From contig CALCTA010000180.1 in assembly GCA_937893945.1 (NCBI GenBank), positions 1-23,705 of the forward strand: 23,705 nucleotides of DNA. The letters run 5' to 3'. The position numbers were made by a program, and so were the translations under genes. This document shows, one piece after another, positions 1-6,736 of this stretch. Source of the stretch: an uncultured Clostridia bacterium (GTDB taxonomy: Bacteria > Bacillota > Clostridia > Oscillospirales > CAG-272). Below the pieces are notes generated by a model. It did no database searches, was not told the origin of the DNA, and worked only from the letters and a program-made list of their open reading frames with translations. Position 1 is the first letter of the stretch. The number at the start of each line of letters is the position of its first letter.

Positions 1-10
1 GACTACTCAT

Positions 11-56
11 CCGTCAGCCTTCGGCTGCCACCTTCCCTCACAAGGGAAGGCTTTTT
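11..56 (+). terminator. Double hairpin with T-run, probable dispersed repeat and terminator
   Basis: Two hairpins lie back to back. The first pairs CAGCC (15-19) with GGCTG (23-27). The second pairs CCTTCCCT (31-38) with AGGGAAGG (43-50) around a 4-base loop and is followed by TTTTT at 52-56, so on the plus strand it has the form of an intrinsic terminator. Similar paired hairpins are, from memory, common between genes in gut Clostridia. The gene it would terminate lies left of the window. Confidence 0.6.
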
Positions 57-120
57 GTAACATTAAGCCAAACATTCAAAACTATTTTCACTCAAAAGCT
101 TTAAAATATCCCGTTCTCTA

Positions 121-149
121 TTGCATTTTGGCAAAAAAACTGTTATAAT
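121..149 (+). promoter_or_regulatory. Sigma-A type promoter of the HAD phosphatase gene
   Basis: The -35 box TTGCAT (121-126) and a perfect -10 box TATAAT (144-149) are separated by 17 bases. They lie about 30 bases upstream of the ATG at 181, and a GGAG ribosome binding site sits at 169-172. Confidence 0.8.
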
Positions 150-180
150 GTAAATACATTCTAAAAATGGAGAAACTGCT

Positions 181-963
181 ATGAATAAAATTTTAGAGAA
201 AAAAGGCTTTATATGCGATATGGACGGCGTTATCTATCACGGTAACAAGATACTTGACGGCGTTGCTGATTTCGTAAATTGGATGCTTGATAACGATAAA
301 AAATTCGTTTTCCTTACAAACAGCCCTGAGCGTACCCCCCACGAGCTTAGCATGAAGCTTGAGAGAATGGGTCTTTCGGTCTCGCCCGACCACTTCTACA
401 CAAGCGCCATGGCTACCGCTGAATTCCTCAGCACTCAGGCGCCCGGATGCACCGCTTACGTTATCGGTGAGGCAGCATTCTCAAAGGCTCTTTACGATAA
501 GAAGATATACATGAACGACATCAACCCCGAATACGTAGTAATCGGTGAGACAAGAACATACAGCTTTGAAAAGATAGAAAAGGCTATCGAACTCGTAAAC
601 AAAGGTGCAAAGCTCATCGGCGCGAACCCCGACACCGTGGGCGTTACCGAGAAAGGCATCATGCCCGCAACAGGCTCGCTTATCGCTCCTATCGAGATAG
701 CTACGGGCAAGAAGGCATACTTCGTTGGCAAGCCCAATCCGCTTATGCTCCGCCACGGTCTGAGGATACTCGGCTGTCATAGTGCCGATATCGCGTTTAT
801 CGGCGACAGAATGGACACCGACATCATCGCGGGTATTGAGTCTAACGTTGACACCGTCCTCGTGCTTTCGGGCGTAACCGCTCGCGAGGATATCGACAAC
901 TTCCCCTACCGCCCCAAGTACGTGCTTAACGGCGTGGGCGACATTCTTAAGGCTGTAAACTGA
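181..963 (+). CDS. HAD-IIA (NagD-like) sugar phosphatase
   Basis: A 260-residue haloacid dehalogenase-superfamily hydrolase of subfamily IIA (NagD/AraL type). These soluble enzymes dephosphorylate sugar phosphates and other small phosphoesters using an Asp nucleophile and Mg2+. Motif I is CDMDGVIYHG with D13 (nucleophile) and D15 (acid/base). Motif II is FLTNSPERT (residues 44-52). Motif III is Lys184 in GKPNP. Motif IV is IGDRMDTDI with D209 and D214. The region between motifs II and III is the size of a type IIA cap. The length matches the family norm. ATG 181 has a GGAG site 8 bases upstream and a consensus promoter. The next gene begins one base after the stop, so the two are probably translationally coupled. 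The substrate cannot be told from sequence; NagD, AraL or glycerol/phosphoglycolate-phosphatase-like activity are all possible. Confidence 0.9.
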   Translation: MNKILEKKGFICDMDGVIYHGNKILDGVADFVNWMLDNDKKFVFLTNSPERTPHELSMKLERMGLSVSPDHFYTSAMATAEFLSTQAPGCTAYVIGEAAFSKALYDKKIYMNDINPEYVVIGETRTYSFEKIEKAIELVNKGAKLIGANPDTVGVTEKGIMPATGSLIAPIEIATGKKAYFVGKPNPLMLRHGLRILGCHSADIAFIGDRMDTDIIAGIESNVDTVLVLSGVTAREDIDNFPYRPKYVLNGVGDILKAVN

Positions 964-964
964 T

Positions 965-1465
965 ATGAAGAACGAGTATAAGATAAACAAGGCACTTATG
1001 ATGTCCTGGGCAAAGAGGTATATCCTGAGCGGCGCTATTAACATTGTTTTATTTATACTTTGGGTATTTGTAGGTGTATCCGCGCTTGCGCTTATAGCTC
1101 TGTACACCATAAAAGGTGGCGATGCACTTGATTGGTACATAGCTATCATTATGCTGCTCCTCTCTGTGTACAAGCTTTTTATCTCAAGATTTATCGTGAT
1201 ATCAAGGAGACATGCGGTATACGCGAGGATATACGGTGTTTCCGAATGGACGCGAACCACCGAGTTTACCGACACCGAGATAATAATGACCGACCATTCA
1301 GCTAAGACGGTGCTCAAATATGAGAACCTCAAAAGGATAAAGGAATACGGCAACGAGGTCATCATTTTCTTCAACGATAACATTGCGACAAGGATCTACA
1401 AGGATGCCTTTACAGAAGGCTCTTGGGAAGAGTGCAACGCGCTTATTCAATCAAAGATGAAATAA
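965..1465 (+). CDS. YcxB-like membrane protein
   Basis: A 166-residue protein with two hydrophobic segments near the N-terminus (about 21-48 and 56-75), then a soluble C-terminal half of alternating beta-type sequence (about 90-160). The layout fits the YcxB-like family, small bacterial proteins with two membrane helices and a PH-like C-terminal domain, often in Firmicutes. Function is unknown. ATG 965 starts one base after the HAD gene stop; no strong Shine-Dalgarno precedes it, so it is probably translated by coupling. It is the last gene before a bidirectional terminator. The family assignment rests on layout and a recognisable 'FTDTEIIMT' strand pattern, not on any catalytic residue. Confidence 0.65.
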   Translation: MKNEYKINKALMMSWAKRYILSGAINIVLFILWVFVGVSALALIALYTIKGGDALDWYIAIIMLLLSVYKLFISRFIVISRRHAVYARIYGVSEWTRTTEFTDTEIIMTDHSAKTVLKYENLKRIKEYGNEVIIFFNDNIATRIYKDAFTEGSWEECNALIQSKMK

Positions 1466-1469
1466 CAAA

Positions 1470-1501
1470 AAAACGACAGATTTTTAGAAATCTGTCGTTT
1501 T
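1470..1501. terminator. Bidirectional intrinsic terminator
   Basis: A 14-bp perfect stem, 1470-1483 paired with 1488-1501 around the loop TTAG, has A-runs on the left arm and T-runs on the right. It works in both directions between the plus-strand YcxB-like gene and the minus-strand recR gene. Confidence 0.9.
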
Positions 1502-1511
1502 TTATTTTAAC

Positions 1512-2111
1512 TTACACGTCCTGTCTGCCCTCAAGCGCGCGACCAAGCGTTACCTCGTCGGCATACTCAAGATCTGAGCCTACGGGAATACCGTAAGCAA
1601 GTCTCGTTACCTTAACGCCAAGAGGCTTTAAGTACTTGGAGATATACATTGCCGTAACCTCGCCGTCGGGTGTGGGGTTGGTAGCCACGATGACCTCGCG
1701 CACGTCCTCCTCACCGACTCTCGCGATAAGCTCGGCAAAGCGTATCTTATCGGGCGTAATTCCGTTGATAGGCGAGATAACTCCGCCAAGAACGTGATAT
1801 ACTCCCTTGAATTCCCTTACCTTTTCAATAGACATTACCGCTCTTACGTCCTCGACCACGCAGATAAGTCGCTTGTCGCGAGTATCGTCGTCGCAGACTG
1901 AGCATATTTCCTTATCGGTAAGGTTTCCGCATATAGGACACTCGTGAATGCTCTGCTTTGCCGTAAGGATAGCGTTGGCAAACTCCTCTGCATCCTCAGG
2001 CGCAAGACGAAGCACCGAAAACGCCATTCTCATGGCAGTCTTTCTTCCTATTCCCTGCAATCTGCCGAACTGCTCGGCAAGATGCTGGAGCGATTCGATA
2101 TGCTCTACCAT
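1512..2111 (-). CDS. recR: Recombination protein RecR
   Basis: RecR (199 residues, usual length) works with RecF and RecO to load RecA on gapped single-stranded DNA. The N-terminal helix-hairpin-helix includes LQGIGRKTAMRMA (18-30). A four-Cys zinc finger follows at C58, C61, C70 and C73 (CPIC and CSVC). The Toprim domain begins near residue 81, with VVEDVRAV (85-92) and ATNPTPDGE (143-151), and is followed by a conserved C-terminal segment with GIPVGSDLEYAD. The ATG lies two bases downstream of the ybaB stop codon, so the two are probably coupled. It is the last gene of the dnaX-ybaB-recR unit, the conserved order in Firmicutes, and ends at the shared terminator at 1470-1501. Confidence 0.97.
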   Translation of the reverse strand: MVEHIESLQHLAEQFGRLQGIGRKTAMRMAFSVLRLAPEDAEEFANAILTAKQSIHECPICGNLTDKEICSVCDDDTRDKRLICVVEDVRAVMSIEKVREFKGVYHVLGGVISPINGITPDKIRFAELIARVGEEDVREVIVATNPTPDGEVTAMYISKYLKPLGVKVTRLAYGIPVGSDLEYADEVTLGRALEGRQDV

Positions 2112-2113
2112 TA

Positions 2114-2461
2114 TCAGAACATTCCGGGCATTCCCATGCCGCCCGTGATCTTGGACATCTCTGCGCTGTTTGTATCCTCAACGCGCTTGATAGCCTCGTT
2201 TACTGCCGCAACGAGAATATCCGAAAGTGTCTCGATGTCGTCGGGATCAACTATCTCGGGCTCGATGCCGATAGAAAGTATCTCTTTCTTACCGTTTATC
2301 TTTACGTTTACGACTCCGCCGCCTGCGGAAACGTCGTACTCTCTCTCGTCAAGGTCTGCCTGAAGAGCTTCCATCTCCTCCTGCATCTTCTGTGCCTGAC
2401 GAAGCATTGCGTTCATATTCTGAGGGCCGCCGCCCATGCCCTTCGGTATATTTGCTCTCAT
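2114..2461 (-). CDS. YbaB/EbfC nucleoid-associated protein
   Basis: A 115-residue YbaB/EbfC-family DNA-binding protein. The family forms tweezer-like dimers and binds DNA as a nucleoid-associated factor. The N-terminus is Gly/Met/Asn rich, then comes a helical segment (about 17-42, MLRQAQKMQEEMEALQADLD), then the conserved GGGVVNVKINGKKEI strand region (about 48-62) and the ETLSDILVAAVNEAIKR helix. An AAAGGAGA ribosome binding site lies just upstream of ATG 2461. It sits between dnaX and recR, the classical Firmicutes arrangement. The Met- and Gly-rich ends are normal for the family. Confidence 0.95.
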   Translation of the reverse strand: MRANIPKGMGGGPQNMNAMLRQAQKMQEEMEALQADLDEREYDVSAGGGVVNVKINGKKEILSIGIEPEIVDPDDIETLSDILVAAVNEAIKRVEDTNSAEMSKITGGMGMPGMF

Positions 2462-2481
2462 TGTTTTTATCTCCTTTTATT

Positions 2482-4071
2482 TTAATCTAAATTAAATTCA
2501 TCAAGGTCCGAGATAGTATCCTCGTTGCCCTCAAAAATACCAAACACAAGATCTGCCGAGCCGATGCTTCGTTTAGTGCCAAGGCATATAGAAGCTCGCA
2601 GAGACTCTCTCATAGTAGGATTATCTACCATAGAACGCGCGAAATCGTTAGGGAAACGGATATATATCTTGCTTCCGTCGGTAAACGCCTTTGCCATTCT
2701 CAAAAATCCGAGTGCCGCGCCGTTGTCAGCCGCCGCTCTGTCGCATATCTCCCCCCATCCGCGAAGCACCTTAAGCTCTCCGCCCGCTCCGCCTGATTGA
2801 GATATGATAGGTTTGGGAGCCTCAGTCTTTGGCTCTACCACCTTTGCTTCTTCCTCTTTAGGAGAAGCTTTTTTTATCTCTCCCTTAGTTTCTGTCGCAA
2901 CGGGTGCGGCAAAAGACATATTACCTGCGACTATTGCACTCTCAAGCTTTGATATTCTCGCGGCAAGAGTGTCAGCCGAGGTCTCAAGCGACATATCGCA
3001 CATCTTGACAAGCGCCATCTCCGCGACCGTGCGCTTCGCAAAGCCTGAGCGCTGCATTGAGTAGAGCGTGTCGTCGAGAATTCTGCAATGGTAGAGCAGA
3101 GTTTCCTTTGTAAAGAGCGATGCGACTCCGATCAGATGCTCGTGCTCGTCATCGGTAAGATCAAGATAGCTCTTAGCCGCCTTAGTAGTCTTGATTACGA
3201 GCATATCGCGGTAAAAGGCTATGAGATCCTGCCAGAAAACCGCAATATCCTTGGATGAGCGTACCACCTCGTCAACCGCGCCAAACACCGTATCAAAATC
3301 ACTTGAGGCAATCGCCCTGACGATGCTTTCCGCCGCGTCTCTGCCGCCTACTCCAAGCGTATTGTTCACAAGCTCTTGAGTTATCGTCTCACGGCTACCC
3401 GCGCAAAGCTCAAGCAGGCTGATAGCGTCTCTCATACCTCCCTGCGCCATCTTCGCGATAATGCGAAGCGCGTCTCTCTCGTAGGAGATACCCTCGTTGT
3501 CGGCGATATGTGCAAGTCTCTGTACGAGAGTATCTGTCGCTATACGGCGAAAATCATATCGCTGACAGCGTGAAACTATGGTTGAGGGAAGCTTATGAAG
3601 CTCTGTGGTTGCTAAGATAAACACCGCGTGAGACGGGGGCTCCTCAAGCGTTTTTAGAAGCGCGTTAAATGCGCTTCCGCTGAGCATATGCACCTCGTCA
3701 ACGATATAAACTCTGTATTTCAGCGCCGAGGGAGTATATACCACCTCGTCGCGAATGTCTCTGATATTATCAACGCCGTTGTTGGATGCGGCGTCCATCT
3801 CAAGCACGTCGGTAGCCGTTCCCGCATCTATAGCGAGGCATGAAGCGCACCTGTTGCACGGACTGCCATCCACGGGGGACTCACAGTTGACCGCCTTTGC
3901 GAGTATTTTCGCGCAGGTGGTCTTGCCCGTTCCGCGAGAGCCGCAGAAAAGGTAGGCGTGAGAGAACTTATTGTTCTCTGTCTCATATTTAAGTATAGAG
4001 GTAACGTGCTCCTGACCGCAAACGTCGTCAAAGGTTTGCGGGCGCCATTTACGGTATAATGCCTGATGCAT
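2482..4071 (-). CDS. dnaX: DNA polymerase III subunit gamma/tau
   Basis: DnaX is the ATPase of the clamp loader that opens and places the sliding clamp. The AAA+ module shows Walker A GSRGTGKT (44-51), four zinc-binding Cys at 63, 72, 75 and 78, Walker B VYIVDEVH (121-128), sensor 1 LATT (153-156) and the arginine-finger SRC motif (167-169). Domain III follows to about residue 365. A charged linker at about 390-430 leads to a C-terminal tau domain. At 529 residues it is a typical short Firmicutes form. ATG 4071 is preceded by AGGAGG directly after the 3' end of the SRP RNA, so dnaX may be read through from that promoter. The linker at 2846-2885 holds a likely frameshift site (separate entry) that would give a 404-residue gamma-like product. 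ybaB and recR follow. Confidence 0.97.
   Translation of the reverse strand: MHQALYRKWRPQTFDDVCGQEHVTSILKYETENNKFSHAYLFCGSRGTGKTTCAKILAKAVNCESPVDGSPCNRCASCLAIDAGTATDVLEMDAASNNGVDNIRDIRDEVVYTPSALKYRVYIVDEVHMLSGSAFNALLKTLEEPPSHAVFILATTELHKLPSTIVSRCQRYDFRRIATDTLVQRLAHIADNEGISYERDALRIIAKMAQGGMRDAISLLELCAGSRETITQELVNNTLGVGGRDAAESIVRAIASSDFDTVFGAVDEVVRSSKDIAVFWQDLIAFYRDMLVIKTTKAAKSYLDLTDDEHEHLIGVASLFTKETLLYHCRILDDTLYSMQRSGFAKRTVAEMALVKMCDMSLETSADTLAARISKLESAIVAGNMSFAAPVATETKGEIKKASPKEEEAKVVEPKTEAPKPIISQSGGAGGELKVLRGWGEICDRAAADNGAALGFLRMAKAFTDGSKIYIRFPNDFARSMVDNPTMRESLRASICLGTKRSIGSADLVFGIFEGNEDTISDLDEFNLD
2846..2885 (-). other. Putative programmed -1 frameshift site in dnaX
   Basis: Read on the minus strand, AGGGAG (2885-2880) lies 4 bases before an A AAA AAA heptamer (2875-2869) set in the zero frame as X XXY YYZ (codons ATA AAA AAA, residues 399-401). 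A hairpin starts immediately after it: GCTTCT (2868-2863) pairs with AGAAGC (2851-2846), CCT pairs with AGG, with one bulged A and the loop AAAG. A -1 shift reads AGC TTC TCC TAA, so the product stops after three codons at 404 residues. A +1 shift also stops early, after about ten codons at a TAG. The site lies just beyond clamp-loader domain III, as in E. coli and Thermus dnaX. Confidence 0.6.
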
Positions 4072-4085
4072 AAGCTTCCTCCTAA

Positions 4086-4413
4086 AAATACAGTGAGCTG
4101 CAAAGTAAGACCATACACCTTCAATCGAACCTCGTCGCCACGCGATCTCCGTACCCCCTGCTCAGAGCAGGCTGCCTCGCGGCACATCGGGGAGACTGCT
4201 TAATGCTGCTTGGTTCCCCACCTGACATGGTTCACAATTCCCGATTGCGCAAGACCCGCTCGTCAACGCAGCAGGCACGGCTCAGCCGTTTTGAGTTGAT
4301 CCTCAAGAAAGGGATTCACCCCTGCTGTAGCGGATTTCAGGTACAGGGCTCCGCTAATTCCCCGGCTAGTATGGCCTTATTTTACAGCTCACTGCTGTAT
4401 CTTTATCAAGACC
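4086..4413 (-). ncRNA. ffs: Signal recognition particle RNA, large Firmicutes type
   Basis: This is the RNA scaffold of the signal recognition particle, which binds Ffh and brings ribosomes making membrane proteins to FtsY. On the minus strand, domain IV shows the conserved TGTGAACCATGTCAGGT, then a GGAA tetraloop (4217-4214) and AAGCAGCA. The Alu-side part near the 5' end has GGCCATACTAGCCGGGG and CCTGTACCTGAAATCCGCTA, typical of the Bacillus/Clostridium large form. The two ends pair over about 25 bases: the 5' arm ATACAGCAGTGAGCTG and the 3' arm CAGCTCACTGTAT. A TTTTT run follows the 3' arm and is probably the terminator. Length is about 315-330 nt, depending on where transcription starts. 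Its place before dnaX is the same as in Bacillus subtilis. Confidence 0.95.
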
Positions 4414-4418
4414 CATAT

Positions 4419-4447
4419 ATTATAACAGATTTTCTTGATCTTTGCAA
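4419..4447 (-). promoter_or_regulatory. Promoter of SRP RNA
   Basis: On the minus strand TTGCAA (4447-4442) and a perfect TATAAT (4424-4419) are separated by 17 bases. The predicted start is at a G near 4412-4413, about 13 bases before the 5' arm of the SRP RNA terminal stem. There is no clear terminator between the preceding membrane-protein gene (stop at 4482) and this promoter. Confidence 0.8.
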
Positions 4448-4481
4448 GTGCTTTTTTGATATTTATTTAATTTTGCCGTGT

Positions 4482-5918
4482 TTATTCAAGCATATATTTG
4501 GTCTGCACCGCCTCGCGCAGCTCGTCAACTGCCTTTACGGTCATTCCTATAAAGAGAAGTCCGCATGCGATATTGATAATGCTAAGATATCCTATACTCT
4601 TATCCATAAAGGCATAGAACGCGCCGTAAAGCGAATAAAGAACGTCAGAAAGAACGTAGATGATAGCCACGTCAACTATTCTCGTAAAGCTTTTATAAAG
4701 CTCCTTATGCACTTCTGCTGCTCTTTCCTTTTCGCCGTCGGTATTTATCTCTCTGCCAAGAACGTAACCCGTATGCTCAACTATAACAGTCCTTATTCCC
4801 CTAAAGAGAAGTGCAAGCGTGCATACGAAAAGTATTCCTTGAAGAGCCACCGCCCCAACGTAGATAAAATATGTAGTGAGCGCGACACTGCTCTTTTCTA
4901 TGGCGTTGTATGTGTAATTCTCGTGAAAATATTTGTCTGCAAAGGCGCTGAGCAGAGTGGATATGCCGAATAGCACCATCATAACCGTAGGCGCTTTTTT
5001 GGAAAGCTTTGTCGTCTTGCAAAGGAAGGCAAAGGATATAGCGAGCAAAACGACTATAAAGAGGTCGGGAAGGATATTGACCCCCTCAAGACGAATGTCA
5101 AGCGTAAGCACCGCAGCCGCAACGAAGAACCAAGTGGCAGATCTGACGTTGCGAACCGTAAAGAGTCCGCGCTTAGGCAATACTTTCTCCGCATAAGCGG
5201 CAGAAACGCTGTCGCAGAGCTTCTTGTCAGCTCTGATGCGCAGGAAATATCTTATCACAAGCGCAAGCCAAGCTCCGCCCACGATAAGCACGGGAATAAA
5301 GCAAAATCCTCTCATTACGCCGATATAGCGATAGAGATTGAAGAACGCCGAGGTCTCGTCGTAGCTCGTATTTCCCAAAGCGGCAAGCTCGGGAAGAACG
5401 CACATCACTGCCTTTAGCACCACAAACGCGACCGACAAGCCCTTTATCTTATCGGTATAGCTCACACCACCGCTTTTTCTTGAACCGTGGATGGCTGTAT
5501 TCTCGTGGAAATTGCCAAGCTCTGAAAATCCGTCGAAGAGCTTAACGTAGGCAGGAAGCACGAATATTATCTCTAAAACTCCGAAAACGAAGCTCCAAAG
5601 CAGAAGCGAGGAGGTGCGGTCATTTGCGCTGTTCACTCCGAATATCCACACCATTGAAAGTATCTTTGCACCGTCAACGAGGATAAGCCTCTCAAAAGCG
5701 CGTCTTGCATCCGCAAGTCCCTCGCAGAGCATAGACACCTTCAGCAAGGCAAGGCTTAGAATGATATATCCGAAAAAGTCGGGAAGAACATCCACTACAC
5801 TTATATTGGGATTAAAAAGGAACACGAATGCGAGAGCCATAAGTCCCCACGGCATCCTTGTCGCATTGGCTTTTTGACTTTTTTTCTTAATATCCTTGCG
5901 ATATCTGTTTTCTTCCAC
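4482..5918 (-). CDS. Multi-pass membrane protein with internal duplication, function unknown
   Basis: I do not recognise a named family. The reading frame stays open to a TTG at 5951, but GTG 5918 is the better start: AAGGAG at 5930-5925 lies 6 bases upstream, giving 478 residues. The protein has a basic N-terminus and about ten hydrophobic segments. Two similar regions appear about 240 residues apart: one with NPNISVVDVLPDFFGYIIL, the other with LEGVNILPDLFIVVLLAIS. This suggests an internal duplication. The preceding gene product (5957-6712) begins with a comparable segment, so the two genes look paralogous. No catalytic or transport motif is visible. It follows secA and the 5957-6712 gene on the same strand with short gaps, so it is probably the last gene of that operon. 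A role linked to secretion cannot be shown. Confidence 0.75.
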   Translation of the reverse strand: MEENRYRKDIKKKSQKANATRMPWGLMALAFVFLFNPNISVVDVLPDFFGYIILSLALLKVSMLCEGLADARRAFERLILVDGAKILSMVWIFGVNSANDRTSSLLLWSFVFGVLEIIFVLPAYVKLFDGFSELGNFHENTAIHGSRKSGGVSYTDKIKGLSVAFVVLKAVMCVLPELAALGNTSYDETSAFFNLYRYIGVMRGFCFIPVLIVGGAWLALVIRYFLRIRADKKLCDSVSAAYAEKVLPKRGLFTVRNVRSATWFFVAAAVLTLDIRLEGVNILPDLFIVVLLAISFAFLCKTTKLSKKAPTVMMVLFGISTLLSAFADKYFHENYTYNAIEKSSVALTTYFIYVGAVALQGILFVCTLALLFRGIRTVIVEHTGYVLGREINTDGEKERAAEVHKELYKSFTRIVDVAIIYVLSDVLYSLYGAFYAFMDKSIGYLSIINIACGLLFIGMTVKAVDELREAVQTKYMLE

Positions 5919-5956
5919 CGGTTTCTCCTTTCTCTTTCTATCTTCTCGCAAAAGGC

Positions 5957-6712
5957 TTACTTATTTTTTCTCTTTTTCTTGGCGTTCGCGGCAGAGCGCT
6001 TCTGCTGAACGTCGCTGTAAAGAGAGTCCTGCTTTTTCGTATCGTTTATCGCCCTTTCAACGCGTCTGTCCTTCTCTGCCCTGATCTCGTTTATAAAGGC
6101 AAAGCGTGAGGGCTTTCTGGGCTTAGATGGCATATCAACGTCGCTCTCATCGCATATCTTCGCGTAGCAGGAAAAGAGCATGAGCGAATTGAGAACTATG
6201 ACAACGACGCAAAGCACTATCACCCATACGGGAAGATATATACTTTGAGCAAATTCACGAAGCGGCTCGGCGGGTATCCAACCGATCACGAGGATAATAT
6301 AGTAAATACAAGCGATGACGAAATTACGTATCGCAAGATAAACTATCTTTCTCTCACCCGTCTCTTTGGCGATGGACATTACCGAATAGCAAAGCAGAGC
6401 GGTAAATATAAGCTCTCCACCGTATTTGATATAGCTGATTACAGTGTCTGCCGTCTCGCTTACGAGCAGGCTGTCAACAAGCATAAAGTCATAAAGCAGC
6501 TGATTTACGTCAGCGACTGCCGCGCAAGCAGACACCGCCGCCATAAAAATACCCGCAAAGGAGAGGAGAGTGAAGCTGTTGTGATAAGCACTAAGCTTTT
6601 TCGCTCCGTATGAGGCTATCGCATAGCCTACGAGCGAAAAGAGTCCGCCAAGGATATTAAGCGACATCATCGTAGCGGTAAAATATCCTATCAAAAGCCA
6701 ACCAAAGCCCAT
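5957..6712 (-). CDS. Membrane protein of unknown function with basic C-terminal tail
   Basis: A 251-residue protein with about six hydrophobic segments (roughly 5-36, 46-67, 98-115, 128-145 and 161-182, with a weaker one near 70-85). A cytosolic, very basic tail of about 60 residues ends in KKKRKNK. The first 40 residues (IGYFTATMMSLNILGGLFSL and onward) resemble the repeated segment of the next gene's product, suggesting common origin. ATG 6712 has a GGGAGG site 7 bases upstream. It starts 24 bases after the secA stop and is almost certainly cotranscribed with it. No known domain is recognised. The basic tail could contact RNA, ribosomes or acidic lipid, but this is speculation. Confidence 0.75.
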   Translation of the reverse strand: MGFGWLLIGYFTATMMSLNILGGLFSLVGYAIASYGAKKLSAYHNSFTLLSFAGIFMAAVSACAAVADVNQLLYDFMLVDSLLVSETADTVISYIKYGGELIFTALLCYSVMSIAKETGERKIVYLAIRNFVIACIYYIILVIGWIPAEPLREFAQSIYLPVWVIVLCVVVIVLNSLMLFSCYAKICDESDVDMPSKPRKPSRFAFINEIRAEKDRRVERAINDTKKQDSLYSDVQQKRSAANAKKKRKNK

Positions 6713-6736
6713 TTTCTCTCCTCCCTTCAGATATTA

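Noticed and set aside
481..1383. A 300-codon minus-strand frame opposite the HAD and YcxB-like genes
   Set aside because: The plus strand has a consensus promoter, a ribosome binding site and all HAD motifs; the minus frame has none.
4203..4973. A 256-codon plus-strand frame across the SRP RNA and the membrane-protein 3' end
   Set aside because: It starts inside the conserved SRP RNA domain IV on the opposite strand and runs antisense to a real gene; it is chance openness.
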